NCBI RefSeq assembly: GCF_013393945.1
Contig: NZ_CP040297.1
Span: 5,918,809-5,982,808, forward strand
Direction: 5' to 3'
DNA length: 64,000 nucleotides
Source: Nostoc sp. TCL26-01
GTDB taxonomy: Bacteria; Cyanobacteriota; Cyanobacteriia; Cyanobacteriales; Nostocaceae
The notes beneath the pieces were generated by a model. That model had not been told where the DNA came from. It saw nothing but the letters and a program-made list of their open reading frames with translations, and made no database searches. The position numbers and the translations under genes are program-made. Of this stretch, positions 37,836-46,549 are shown piece by piece; the stretch's first letter is position 1; every line of letters begins with the position of its first letter.

Positions 37836-38867
37836 ATGACAAGAGCAACCACAGCGTCACCGAGAGATGGGAATATAGGTAGAATATCGCCATTGGTGGG
37901 ATTAATTCTGAGCATATTGATTCTGTTAACTTGCTTAGTCTACAGTGTTACATTAGGTGCAGCAGAAATACCGATAAATAAGATTCTGGAATCCTTTATT
38001 ACCTTTAACGGTTCTTATGAACATTTAGTGATTCAGACGGTGAGATTACCGCGATCGCTCATTGCTATTTTAGTAGGATCAGCCCTGGCAGTCTCCGGCG
38101 CATTGATGCAAGGTTTGACACGGAACCCCTTAGCAGATCCAGGAATTCTAGGTATTGAGTCAGGCGCTGCATTGGCTGTAGTTGCCACAATTTTTGTGTT
38201 TGGTAGCGCCCCTTTGGGTGTTCTGACAATTGTGGCTTTTTTGGGTGCAGGTGCAACGGCGATGTTAGTCTACTTCCTGGGTTCTCTGGGGCGAGGAGGG
38301 GCTACACCATTAAATCTCACCATAGCAGGTGCAGCGTTGACGGCGTTGATTTCTTCTCTAACTACAGCTATTCTGATTGTCAGTCAAAGCACCTTGGAAG
38401 AAATTAGATTTTGGTTAGCTGGTTCTTTGGCTGGAAGAGATTTCAACATCTTATTGTCAGCATTGCCTTTTGTCTTGATTGGCTTAGTCTTAGCCTTTGC
38501 CCTGGGGAGACAAATTACAACTATGAGTCTGGGTGAAGATGTAGCGAAAGGTTTAGGTCAAAAGACTAGTTGGGTAAAAATTACTACTGCTATCAGTATT
38601 GTTTTACTGGCAGGAAGTTCAGTGTCTTTAGCTGGGCCTATTGGCTTTATTGGCTTAGTTGTTCCCCATATGGTGAAATTTTTCATCAAAGCCGATTACC
38701 GTTGGATTTTGCCTTATTCGGCAGTTCTGGGAGCAACTTTACTCTTAGTTGCGGATGTAGCTGCACGGATATTACTCAAACCCCAGGAATTACCTGTGGG
38801 AGTAATGACAGCGTTGATTGGCGCACCCTTTTTTGTCTACTTGGCTAAATCAAAGGTGAAGAAATGA
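37836..38867 (+). CDS. FecCD-family ABC permease (iron-siderophore uptake), first
   Basis: 343 residues with about nine to ten membrane helices. Family features: RLPRSLIAILVGSALAVSGALMQGLTRNPLADPGILGIESGA split across the first third, and GFIGLVVPHMVKF near 265. It forms half of the inner-membrane channel for an iron-siderophore (or B12/heme-like) importer. The last four bases overlap the start of the next permease (ATGA), so the two are translationally coupled. The starting segment (MTRATTASPRDG) is polar and normal. Confidence 0.9.
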   Translation: MTRATTASPRDGNIGRISPLVGLILSILILLTCLVYSVTLGAAEIPINKILESFITFNGSYEHLVIQTVRLPRSLIAILVGSALAVSGALMQGLTRNPLADPGILGIESGAALAVVATIFVFGSAPLGVLTIVAFLGAGATAMLVYFLGSLGRGGATPLNLTIAGAALTALISSLTTAILIVSQSTLEEIRFWLAGSLAGRDFNILLSALPFVLIGLVLAFALGRQITTMSLGEDVAKGLGQKTSWVKITTAISIVLLAGSSVSLAGPIGFIGLVVPHMVKFFIKADYRWILPYSAVLGATLLLVADVAARILLKPQELPVGVMTALIGAPFFVYLAKSKVKK

Positions 38868-39904
38868 AGTTGGATTGGCTTGTCATCCGTTCCGAGACGA
38901 TATCTTTGCGGATTGACCGACGTGTACCATCTATGCTGTTATGTTTGGCAGTGGTAGTTTTGGTGGCAATGGTGACGAATTTAGGGCGGGGTGAATATCC
39001 AATTTCGCCTTTAGATATCGTCAAAACTGTATTGGGTATTGATACGGGCAACCCAGATAATGCTTTTGTGATTTACAACCTGCGTCTACCTCGTACCCTG
39101 GTCGCTTTTATGGTGGGAGTAGCACTGGCTATTTCTGGCACTATCTTTCAAGGCATCACACGCAACCCACTCGCTGATCCCGGCATTATTGGTATTAATT
39201 CTGGGGCAAGTTTAGCAGCAGTTACGGTAATTATACTTTTACCATCAGCACCCATTTATACTTTACCTTTATCAGCTTTTGTCGGTGCTTTATTGATGGC
39301 TGGTTTAATTTATTCCTTGGCTTGGAACAATGGTAGTTCCCCTGTGCTGTTAATTTTAATCGGTGTGGGGTTGTCAGCGATCGCTAGTGCTTGCACCAGC
39401 CTATTAATTACCTTTGGCGATGTTTACAGTGTCAGTGATGCTTTGGTGTGGTTAGCTGGTAGTGTCTATGGACGCACTTGGGAACAAGTCTTTTCTTTCT
39501 TGCCTTGGTTAATTATATTTGTCCCTATGGCGTTGATATTGGCTAGACATTTAAATGCCTTAAATTTGGGAGATGATATTGCCAAAGGTTTGGGGACTCG
39601 TGTGGAATGGCAACGCAGTTTGCTAGTACTAGTGGGTGTAGCCTTAGCAGGTGCAGGAGTTGCCACAGCCGGAATGATTGGTTTTGTGGGATTAATTGCG
39701 CCCCATTTAGGAAGACAGTTAGTAGGTACAAATCACCAAGGATTGATTCCTACTGCTGCTTTGTTAGGAGGAATACTGGTTGTAGTCGCAGACTTACTGG
39801 GAAGAACCTTGTTTGCACCAATCGAAATTCCTTGTGGGGTGGTGACGGCTGCTATCGGTGCGCCTTATTTTCTCTATTTGTTAATTCGTAATCGGCGGAA
39901 GTAG
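38864..39904 (+). CDS. FecCD-family ABC permease (iron-siderophore uptake), second
   Basis: 346 residues, a divergent relative of the preceding gene. RLPRTLVAFMVGVALAISG, then TRNPLADPGIIGINSGASLA; later GMIGFVGLIAPHLGRQLVG. It makes the other half of the channel. Overlap of four bases with the first permease; 23 bases separate it from the ATPase gene. Which siderophore is carried cannot be told. Confidence 0.9.
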   Translation: MKLDWLVIRSETISLRIDRRVPSMLLCLAVVVLVAMVTNLGRGEYPISPLDIVKTVLGIDTGNPDNAFVIYNLRLPRTLVAFMVGVALAISGTIFQGITRNPLADPGIIGINSGASLAAVTVIILLPSAPIYTLPLSAFVGALLMAGLIYSLAWNNGSSPVLLILIGVGLSAIASACTSLLITFGDVYSVSDALVWLAGSVYGRTWEQVFSFLPWLIIFVPMALILARHLNALNLGDDIAKGLGTRVEWQRSLLVLVGVALAGAGVATAGMIGFVGLIAPHLGRQLVGTNHQGLIPTAALLGGILVVVADLLGRTLFAPIEIPCGVVTAAIGAPYFLYLLIRNRRK

Positions 39905-39927
39905 GAAACTGAAACTGGGGGAAAATT

Positions 39928-40734
39928 ATGAAAGGATTATCAACTAAAGGTTTATCTCTGGCTTATGATGGTGCGCCAATTATTCGTGATTTAAATTTGG
40001 CAATTCCTTCTGGACAAATTAGTGCTTTAGTAGGTGCAAATGGTTGTGGTAAATCAACATTATTACGAGGTTTAGCTAGACTTCTTAAACCCTACGGTGG
40101 TACAGTCTATCTGGATGGACAATCTATTTTTAATCTTTCTACTCAGGCAGTAGCCCAGCAATTAGGCATATTACCACAAAGTCCAGTTGCGCCAGAAGGA
40201 TTAACAGTTAGAGATTTAGTTGGACAAGGGCGTTATCCTTATCAAAATTGGTGGCAACAATGGTCAGAAGAAGATGAGAGAATTGTCCAACAGGCATTAG
40301 AAATTACAGATTTAATAGAGTTAGCTAATAGGTCATTAGATACCTTATCTGGTGGACAGAAACAACGTGCTTGGATTGCCATGGCACTAGCGCAAGATAC
40401 AGATATTTTACTGTTAGATGAGCCAACTACTTTTCTAGATTTGGCACATCAAATAGAAGTTTTAGATTTGTTATATGATTTGAACCAGCATCAAGGCAGA
40501 ACTATTGTCATGGTGCTGCATGATTTAAATCAGGCTTGTCGTTATTCAGACTATCTAGTTGCTGTCAAAGATGGAAGAATTTTTACGGCGGGAGAACCGC
40601 AGCAAGTCATGACTGAAGAAATGGTGCAAGAGGTGTTTGGTTTAGAGTGTCGTATTGTTGGTGATCCTGTCGTGGGTACGCCGATGTGTGTACCAATAGG
40701 ACGCAAAGGTAGCGTGAATATGGTTCGTAATTAA
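39928..40734 (+). CDS. ABC transporter ATPase of the iron-siderophore type (FecE/FhuC-like)
   Basis: 268 residues with all ATPase motifs: Walker [11 protein letters not shown]-loop near LPQSP, signature [17 protein letters not shown], Walker [14 protein letters not shown] and the H-loop [12 protein letters not shown] FecE/FhuC subgroup protein, as shown by [14 protein letters not shown]. It is third in the operon. No substrate-binding protein or outer-membrane receptor gene is next to it, so they must be elsewhere. Confidence 0.92.
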   Translation: MKGLSTKGLSLAYDGAPIIRDLNLAIPSGQISALVGANGCGKSTLLRGLARLLKPYGGTVYLDGQSIFNLSTQAVAQQLGILPQSPVAPEGLTVRDLVGQGRYPYQNWWQQWSEEDERIVQQALEITDLIELANRSLDTLSGGQKQRAWIAMALAQDTDILLLDEPTTFLDLAHQIEVLDLLYDLNQHQGRTIVMVLHDLNQACRYSDYLVAVKDGRIFTAGEPQQVMTEEMVQEVFGLECRIVGDPVVGTPMCVPIGRKGSVNMVRN

Positions 40735-40884
40735 TAAGTTTAAATATGTTTTACTTCGCTGGAAATCATAGTTTAATTTGTCTTGGTATTGCAGGAGTTA
40801 AGGAAAATTATCAAGAAATAGGAGGAAGTAATTATTGATTTTACTTGCCTAATATTTTGCAGGCGATCGCTATTATTTCATCAC

Positions 40885-42090
40885 TTAGTCTTGGGGATTT
40901 TTTGTAGTAGCTAGTAATAAAATAATTGCCCCAAAAGCAAAAACACTTCCAGCGATAAAAGTTGCTTTTGAGCTAACTAATTCCCATAAACTACCAGCCA
41001 ATATACTTGCGGGTAAAAGTGCCACACCAATAGCTAAGTTAATTACTCCAAAAGCTGTCCCACGTAAATTTGCAGGGACTTGATCGGCGACTAAGGCTAA
41101 TAATAGCCCTTTACTTAACCCTTGATATAATCCGTACAGTGCAAATAAGCTCCAAAGTTGCCATTGAATGTTAACAAAGGCAAAACCTATGTAGACAAAA
41201 ACATATAGAGTAAATCCACTGACTAATAAGCCTAATCTACCGATGCGATCGGATAATAATCCTACAGGATAAGCACTGAGGAAATAAGTAAGATTCATGA
41301 CTAAAAGACTTAATGGTACTAGCGAAGCAGGTATTCCTATTTCCAGTGCTTTAAGTAATAAAAAAGCATCGCTGGAATTTCCTAAATTAAATAACAGCGC
41401 CACTGCGACTAATTGCCAATAGCTTTTTCCCAGACTACGCAAATTATCATAATTCAAAGGATTACTTTGCTGGTGTGCGACTTTCGTGTTAGATTCTTTT
41501 ACCCCACCTGCTAATAAAGCTAGAGCTAAAATACCAGGTACTAACGCACTCCAAAAGACTAAGCGAAAGTTTTGCTCCCAAACCGACATCAATGCAAATG
41601 CAACCACAGGTCCAATGAATGCGCCTATAGTATCAAGAGATTGTCGCAATCCGTAAGCAGCACCTCGATTAGCTTCATCTGTAGCATCAGCGACTAAGGC
41701 ATCGCGGGGAGCTACGCGAATTCCCTTACCTACCCTATCGCCAAAACGAGCGATCAATATCCACATTGGACTTGTAGCCAAAGCAAATAAAAGTTTAACT
41801 AAAGTCGATAATCCGTACCCAGCAATAGCGAGTCCTTTGCGCTTTCCTAAATAATCGCTAAAAGCACCAGAAAAGAGTTTAATAACAGAAGCTGTTGATT
41901 CTGCAATTCCTTCAATCCAGCCTACTGTCAGCAGATTGGCTCCCAAGGTAGAAACGAGAAACACAGGTAATAGAGAATCAATAATTTTGGAACTGATATC
42001 TGTCAACAAGCTAACAAACCCCAACACCCAGACATTTTTTGGTATAGCTTTGTTTTGTTTTTTGCTAGCCACTTGAGATTTATTCATCAT
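40885..42090 (-). CDS. Major facilitator superfamily transporter
   Basis: 401 residues with about twelve membrane helices. The loop between helices 2 and 3 is SGAFSDYLGKRKGLAIAG and the matching second-half loop is GLLSDRIGRLGLLV. The DRVGKGIRVAPRDALVADAT stretch is shared with a widespread, mostly uncharacterised MFS group. Substrate unknown. It converges with the iron-uptake operon, so a role in siderophore or metal transport is possible but unproven. Confidence 0.85.
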   Translation of the reverse strand: MMNKSQVASKKQNKAIPKNVWVLGFVSLLTDISSKIIDSLLPVFLVSTLGANLLTVGWIEGIAESTASVIKLFSGAFSDYLGKRKGLAIAGYGLSTLVKLLFALATSPMWILIARFGDRVGKGIRVAPRDALVADATDEANRGAAYGLRQSLDTIGAFIGPVVAFALMSVWEQNFRLVFWSALVPGILALALLAGGVKESNTKVAHQQSNPLNYDNLRSLGKSYWQLVAVALLFNLGNSSDAFLLLKALEIGIPASLVPLSLLVMNLTYFLSAYPVGLLSDRIGRLGLLVSGFTLYVFVYIGFAFVNIQWQLWSLFALYGLYQGLSKGLLLALVADQVPANLRGTAFGVINLAIGVALLPASILAGSLWELVSSKATFIAGSVFAFGAIILLLATTKNPQD

Positions 42091-42236
42091 GAATTATTAA
42101 TTTTTGATGGCTGGATGGAATTTTAAAATTTTTATATACAAGTAAGTTAGTTAGTTAGTGGGAAAAACACAACTATCTTAAGAAGAAAGATATTCTAAGC
42201 TAAAACCCTCTTCCCTCAAGCTTTTGGTTACTGAGC

Positions 42237-42509
42237 TTGTCGAAGCGCTGTTTTACCCCAACTGCAAATATTTGCGCTCATCTACTGGGGTGTTTGTGGG
42301 CGTGTTCTCAAGGCTGCGTTGTAGCTGTATCAAGCGATGATAAACCCACCTACCTTTTTGTTAATCTTTCTCCAGAAGAAAGCCCCAGAGCCTTACTGGA
42401 ATTTATGCAATCATATATCAAAAGCCGTAAAGGTAATGTAGTTTGGAAAAAACTACCCAAATTGTTGCAGTCAGCTATTTTCGCGCAAATTCAGCCTGTG
42501 AAATCATAG
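42237..42509 (+). CDS. Hypothetical short open frame, probably a gene remnant
   Basis: 90 codons beginning at TTG with no convincing start. The second half is protein-like (AVSSDDKPTYLFVNLSPEES, RKGNVVWKKLPKLL). It begins in a dispersed repeat (TACTGAGCTTGTCGAAG). The surrounding kilobase is full of relics, so it is likely a truncated gene tail. Family unknown. Confidence 0.25.
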   Translation: MSKRCFTPTANICAHLLGCLWACSQGCVVAVSSDDKPTYLFVNLSPEESPRALLEFMQSYIKSRKGNVVWKKLPKLLQSAIFAQIQPVKS

Positions 42510-42581
42510 ATAGAACTGATCAAAACCACAGCGATCGCCTAGTAACTCCCCTGAAGGGCAATTGATCGCTTTTTAAGAATT

Positions 42582-42640
42582 ACCATCCAACCCCGATAAC
42601 CAAGCATCTAAATCAGCCATACTTGTAAAATCAAGCAACG
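42582..42640 (-). pseudogene. DUF4351 tail relic 1
   Basis: Read leftwards this gives ALLDFTSMADLDAWLSGL. The DUF4351 genes in this window end EALLDFTSMADLLSWLEA and EALLDFTSVADLQAWLEA. Nothing else of the gene is left. Confidence 0.75.
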
Positions 42641-42723
42641 CTTACCCTGCGGAAAGCCCCAAAGGTTCTACAAAATTCAAAATTAAGAAAGCCTGGTTCT
42701 ACAAGGGTTTCCGTGTTTGGATC

Positions 42724-42750
42724 TGTATCAGATTTTTAGTGAATTGGTAT
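42724..42750. repeat. Half of a palindromic repeat (GATACCAATTCACT family)
   Basis: TGTATCAGATTTTTAGTGA followed by ATTGGTAT matches one arm of the repeat at 20518-20619. No second arm is seen nearby. Confidence 0.5.
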
Positions 42751-42774
42751 AAGGTGCGATCCAGACTAAACTGT

Positions 42775-42832
42775 TTAATTTACTTCTAGCCAGTGCAATA
42801 AGTCAGCGATCGGTTTTGCCGTTGTCCCTTGG
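42775..42832 (-). pseudogene. DUF4351 tail relic 2
   Basis: Read leftwards: TTAKPIADLLHWLEVN and a stop. It resembles the ADLLSWLEA end of DUF4351 proteins. It is shorter and less sure than the first relic, and lies 140 bases from it on the same strand. Confidence 0.55.
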
Positions 42833-42909
42833 GCGATCGCACCTACTGTTATCGATTATGAAGAAAGCTAAGATGAAAATATAGCTGATTTATGAAGTTA
42901 GCTTTCCCG

Positions 42910-43608
42910 TTACTTCGCCAATTGCTCAACAAACTCCCCATGTTCAGGCGAATTTAATCCCAACTGCAACACCTCTAACACCTGTGCCATCTGATTATTT
43001 AACAATGCCTCCACCGCCAGCCACAAGCCTGGAAACACGCCAGAGCGAATGATACCATCCCCATCCGCGACGAGTGCTTGATACTCTCCTTCAACCAAGC
43101 TAAACCAATCGAGTTGATTTTCAAACGATCGCCAGACAATATATTCTAAGACCCCATTCCGACGATAAGCTTGCTTCTTGCTGCCTGTATCAATTGAGGC
43201 ACTGCTGGCAGCAATTTCAACTACTAATTCTGGGACTCCTTCCAAATAGCCATCGTCTGTTAATCTAGCTTGTCCTCCTACTGCTTCATCTAAAATCAGC
43301 ACAATGTCTGGTTGCGGTTCGTTATCCAAATCCAGGCGAATCGTTGGTTCAATCCCCAGACGTAGCCCTGGTGTGGCAATTTGATACGTCCAAAGCCAAC
43401 CGTGTAAACGACTATGGGGTTCTGCGTGTTGTACAAAGCGTAAGGGAGATGCCACGTAAACGATTCCTTCGATCAGTTCTGCTTTTTTAATGTGGGGTGC
43501 AGCCGCATACCGCCGTTCAAATTCCGGGCGAGTTAGGCGATCGCCATTTTCCAGAGGTGGCAAGTCCTGAGTTTTTGCGTGAGGCTGACGGGGCAGATGT
43601 GTCGTCAT
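42910..43608 (-). CDS. Uma2-family (DUF820) putative endonuclease, second
   Basis: 232 residues. ELIEGIVYVASPL, then NEPQPDIVLILDEA with the Asp, ELVVEIAASSASID with Glu, and KKQAYRRNGVLEYIVWR. A long C-terminal extension (ALLNNQMAQVLEVLQLGL) is often seen in this subgroup. It differs strongly from the Uma2 gene at 34496, so this is not a recent duplication. Biochemical activity is a family prediction. Confidence 0.85.
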   Translation of the reverse strand: MTTHLPRQPHAKTQDLPPLENGDRLTRPEFERRYAAAPHIKKAELIEGIVYVASPLRFVQHAEPHSRLHGWLWTYQIATPGLRLGIEPTIRLDLDNEPQPDIVLILDEAVGGQARLTDDGYLEGVPELVVEIAASSASIDTGSKKQAYRRNGVLEYIVWRSFENQLDWFSLVEGEYQALVADGDGIIRSGVFPGLWLAVEALLNNQMAQVLEVLQLGLNSPEHGEFVEQLAK

Positions 43609-43853
43609 GGCAGCATTCTCAATTTTTTAGTTTTATTTGAGAACAATCTGATTTTATCAGTTTTTTTACTATCTATTCTGGCTATTGTTAGAATGTTTTT
43701 TCAAGTATCATATTAGTTTATGTATTGCCACAATTACCTATAAATTGCCTGTTTAGGATAGAAATTTGCCGTTTTTGGATAGATTTCACATACCAAAAAA
43801 TAGTAAGCTTTAAATATTTTAGTCAACAATAGTCATCAATTCTCACTCTAACA

Positions 43854-45623
43854 ATGATAAACAAACTCTCCCCACTCCAACGTTTACTTAAGTATGGAGA
43901 AAAATATCGTGGACAAATCTATAATGCTTCTACCTATTCTGTAATTAATACAATTTTAGATTTAGCACCGCCTTGGTTAGTTGGTGTTGCTGTCGATATA
44001 TTAGTCGAAAAACAAAATTCCTTCATCGGTAAATTAGGCATTCAAGATGTACTATGGCAATTTGCTTTACTATCGTTAGTCACCGTTATTATTTGGATAT
44101 TTGAATCACTTTCTCAGTACGCTTATGATCGACTTTGGCGTAATGTTGCTCAAAATATTCAACATAATTTACGTTTAGATGCCTACAATCACTTACAACA
44201 ATTAGAATCAGCTTATTTTGAAGATAGCAGTACAGGCGGTTTGATGTCGATTCTCAGCGATGATATCAACCAACTGGAAGATTTTTTGAATGGAGGAGCC
44301 AATGAAATTATCCAAGTGACAACTTCCTTGATAATTTTAATTGGTGGTGCGTTTTTCATTTTACCGATCAACATTACTGTAGCAGCTATGTTACCGATGC
44401 CTTTTATTTTGTGGGGTTCATTGATATATCAAAAACGGCTGGAACCCCGTTATGCTGATGTTAGAGAAAAAGTAGGTTTTCTCAATTCTCGTTTAGCTAA
44501 TAATATTAGTGGTATTACCACAATTAAAAGTTTCACGGCAGAAAATTACGAAAATCTCAGACTAGCAGAAGAAAGTGAAGCCTATAGAAAAAGTAATGCC
44601 AAAGCGATTAAACTTTCTGCTGCGTTTATTCCTTTAATCAGAATGTTGGTTTTAGCAGGATTTACGGCTTTATTATTTTTAGGGGGGATGGCAGCTTACT
44701 CAGGCAAAATATCTATAGGTAATTACAGTGTTTTACTAGTGCTTGTGCAAAGATTATTGTGGCCATTGGTATTTTTAGGAGAAACTTTTGACCGATATCA
44801 ACGGGCGATGGCTTCTACTAAGCGAGTAATGGATTTATTAGATACTCCCATTGAAATTACCACGGGAGATGTGTCTTTAGCGGTGGAAAAGGTGCGGGGT
44901 GAAGTTGATTTAAAAAATGTGACTTTTGCCTATCGCAATAGTACAGCCATTATTAAAAATTTATCGTTACATATTGCTGCTGGGACAACTATTGCGATCG
45001 TTGGTTCTACAGGTTCAGGTAAAAGCACTTTAGTGAAATTATTACTGCGATTCTATGATGTTTCTAGTGGTGTAATTACTATTGATGGCATTGACGTTCA
45101 AAAGTTGAATTTATCTGATTTGCGTCGCAGTATTGGTTTAGTTAGTCAAGATGTGTTTTTATTTCATGGTACAGTGGCAGAAAATATCGCCTATGGGACT
45201 TTTGATGCTAATGATGCAGCCATCATCAATGCGGCAAAAATAGCTGAAGCACATGATTTTATCATGCGGCTACCCCAAGGTTATGAAACAATTGTTGGGG
45301 AAAGAGGACAAAAGTTATCGGGTGGACAACGCCAACGTATCGCCATAGCTAGAGCCGTTTTGAAAAATCCGCCGATTTTGATTTTAGATGAAGCGACATC
45401 TGCGGTGGATAATGAGACGGAAGCTGCAATTCAACGCTCTTTAGAAAAGATTACCGTGAATCGGACAACTATTGCGATCGCTCACCGTCTTTCCACAATT
45501 CGCCACAGTCATTGTATATATGTGATGGAGTATGGTCAAATTGTCGAGCAGGGTACGCATGAGGAATTGCTAGCACTTAATGGTATTTATACTAGTTTGT
45601 GGCGCGTGCAATCTGGGATTTAG
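43854..45623 (+). CDS. ABC exporter (fused permease and ATPase)
   Basis: 589 residues. Six membrane helices lie in residues 1-320, then an ATPase domain: Walker A GSTGSGKSTLVKLLL, signature LSGGQRQRIAIARAVL, Walker B ILILDEATSAVD and H-loop IAHRLSTIRH. A half-transporter that should pair with itself, as in lipid, peptide or drug exporters (MsbA/HlyB-like subgroup without a peptidase domain). Substrate unknown. A perfect terminator follows the stop. Confidence 0.88.
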   Translation: MINKLSPLQRLLKYGEKYRGQIYNASTYSVINTILDLAPPWLVGVAVDILVEKQNSFIGKLGIQDVLWQFALLSLVTVIIWIFESLSQYAYDRLWRNVAQNIQHNLRLDAYNHLQQLESAYFEDSSTGGLMSILSDDINQLEDFLNGGANEIIQVTTSLIILIGGAFFILPINITVAAMLPMPFILWGSLIYQKRLEPRYADVREKVGFLNSRLANNISGITTIKSFTAENYENLRLAEESEAYRKSNAKAIKLSAAFIPLIRMLVLAGFTALLFLGGMAAYSGKISIGNYSVLLVLVQRLLWPLVFLGETFDRYQRAMASTKRVMDLLDTPIEITTGDVSLAVEKVRGEVDLKNVTFAYRNSTAIIKNLSLHIAAGTTIAIVGSTGSGKSTLVKLLLRFYDVSSGVITIDGIDVQKLNLSDLRRSIGLVSQDVFLFHGTVAENIAYGTFDANDAAIINAAKIAEAHDFIMRLPQGYETIVGERGQKLSGGQRQRIAIARAVLKNPPILILDEATSAVDNETEAAIQRSLEKITVNRTTIAIAHRLSTIRHSHCIYVMEYGQIVEQGTHEELLALNGIYTSLWRVQSGI

Positions 45624-45634
45624 CTTTACTACCA

Positions 45635-45658
45635 GCGACTGCGACAAGTCGCTTTTTT
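45635..45658 (+). terminator. Rho-independent terminator after the ABC exporter
   Basis: GCGACT-GCGACA-AGTCGC forms a 6-bp stem followed directly by TTTTTT, 12 bases after the stop codon. Confidence 0.9.
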
Positions 45659-46463
45659 AATAGCAAATTTCGTGCAATAATTGAGAATAGTTCTTATTTA
45701 AAGCTATAATAGACTGGGAAACAGACTACTGGAGCGATCGCTTGGTATTATCAAACTGTGCAATCAATTATCGATTCGTGCCTCTAGCCAAGCCTGTAAA
45801 TCAGCAACACTCGTAAAATCAAGCAAAGCTTCACCCAATTCTTCCAACATCGACAACGACAAACCCAAAACCACAGGACGCACCGCTTGGGGCAATTCTC
45901 CCAACCGCTTCTTCAACTGTCGGGTAACAAAATTAACAGCCTCTTCCTGCCGCCCTTGCTCTCGTCCTTCTTCTCGTCCTTCCTGCTTAATTTCCCGATA
46001 AACTCTTGTTTCCTTTAGTGTAATATCTAACATCGCTTCTAACTCCACTCTACTCAACTGCTCAAAACGATACGCCATAATAGTGGTTATGATCTCCATT
46101 ATTGCACGACTACTCGGTGGCGATAATTCATTACGAGTCCGACTTAACAAATACCGGGCTTCCTCTGGGGCTTGTTCTTCTTCGACGGTAGTTAATACCA
46201 TTACTGCCACCCACAAAGGCAAAGAACGAATATCTCCCAACTCATCCAAATATATCCGATGTACTTGGTCTCCATTGAGTTGATTTCGATGAGGATAAAT
46301 TTTACTTTGTTCAATACTCTGCGACGGATAAATAATTACTGCTTGCCAATCACTAAACCTGTCACTATTGCGGTAGAAATATAATGATGATTCGGCAAAT
46401 ACTCTCTCATACAGCTTTTCAGGTAGAGTCGAGGGGAGCTATGACGCTCCGCCCCTCTCTGTT

Positions 46464-46498
46464 AAATCTGGACGTGAGACTTTCGCCTCATCCAGCTT
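46464..46498 (-). ncRNA. Group II intron domain V
   Basis: A 34-nt hairpin: lower stem CTGGA/TCCAG, upper stem TGAGGC/GTCTCA, GAAA tetraloop and a CG bulge on the 3' side. It carries the catalytic metal-binding part of the ribozyme. The AGC triad of the lower stem is present as AAGC/AGC at its base. Confidence 0.85.
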
Positions 46499-46549
46499 CC
46501 GATATTCTTGAAGGTTAAGGTTTCTGTCTTTGCCACGCTTGGCTTTGGC

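Larger units (their letters stand above)
42510..42909. other. Relic-rich gap
   Basis: No intact gene. It holds two decayed DUF4351 tails and a half-copy of a palindromic repeat, all listed separately. Confidence 0.6.
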
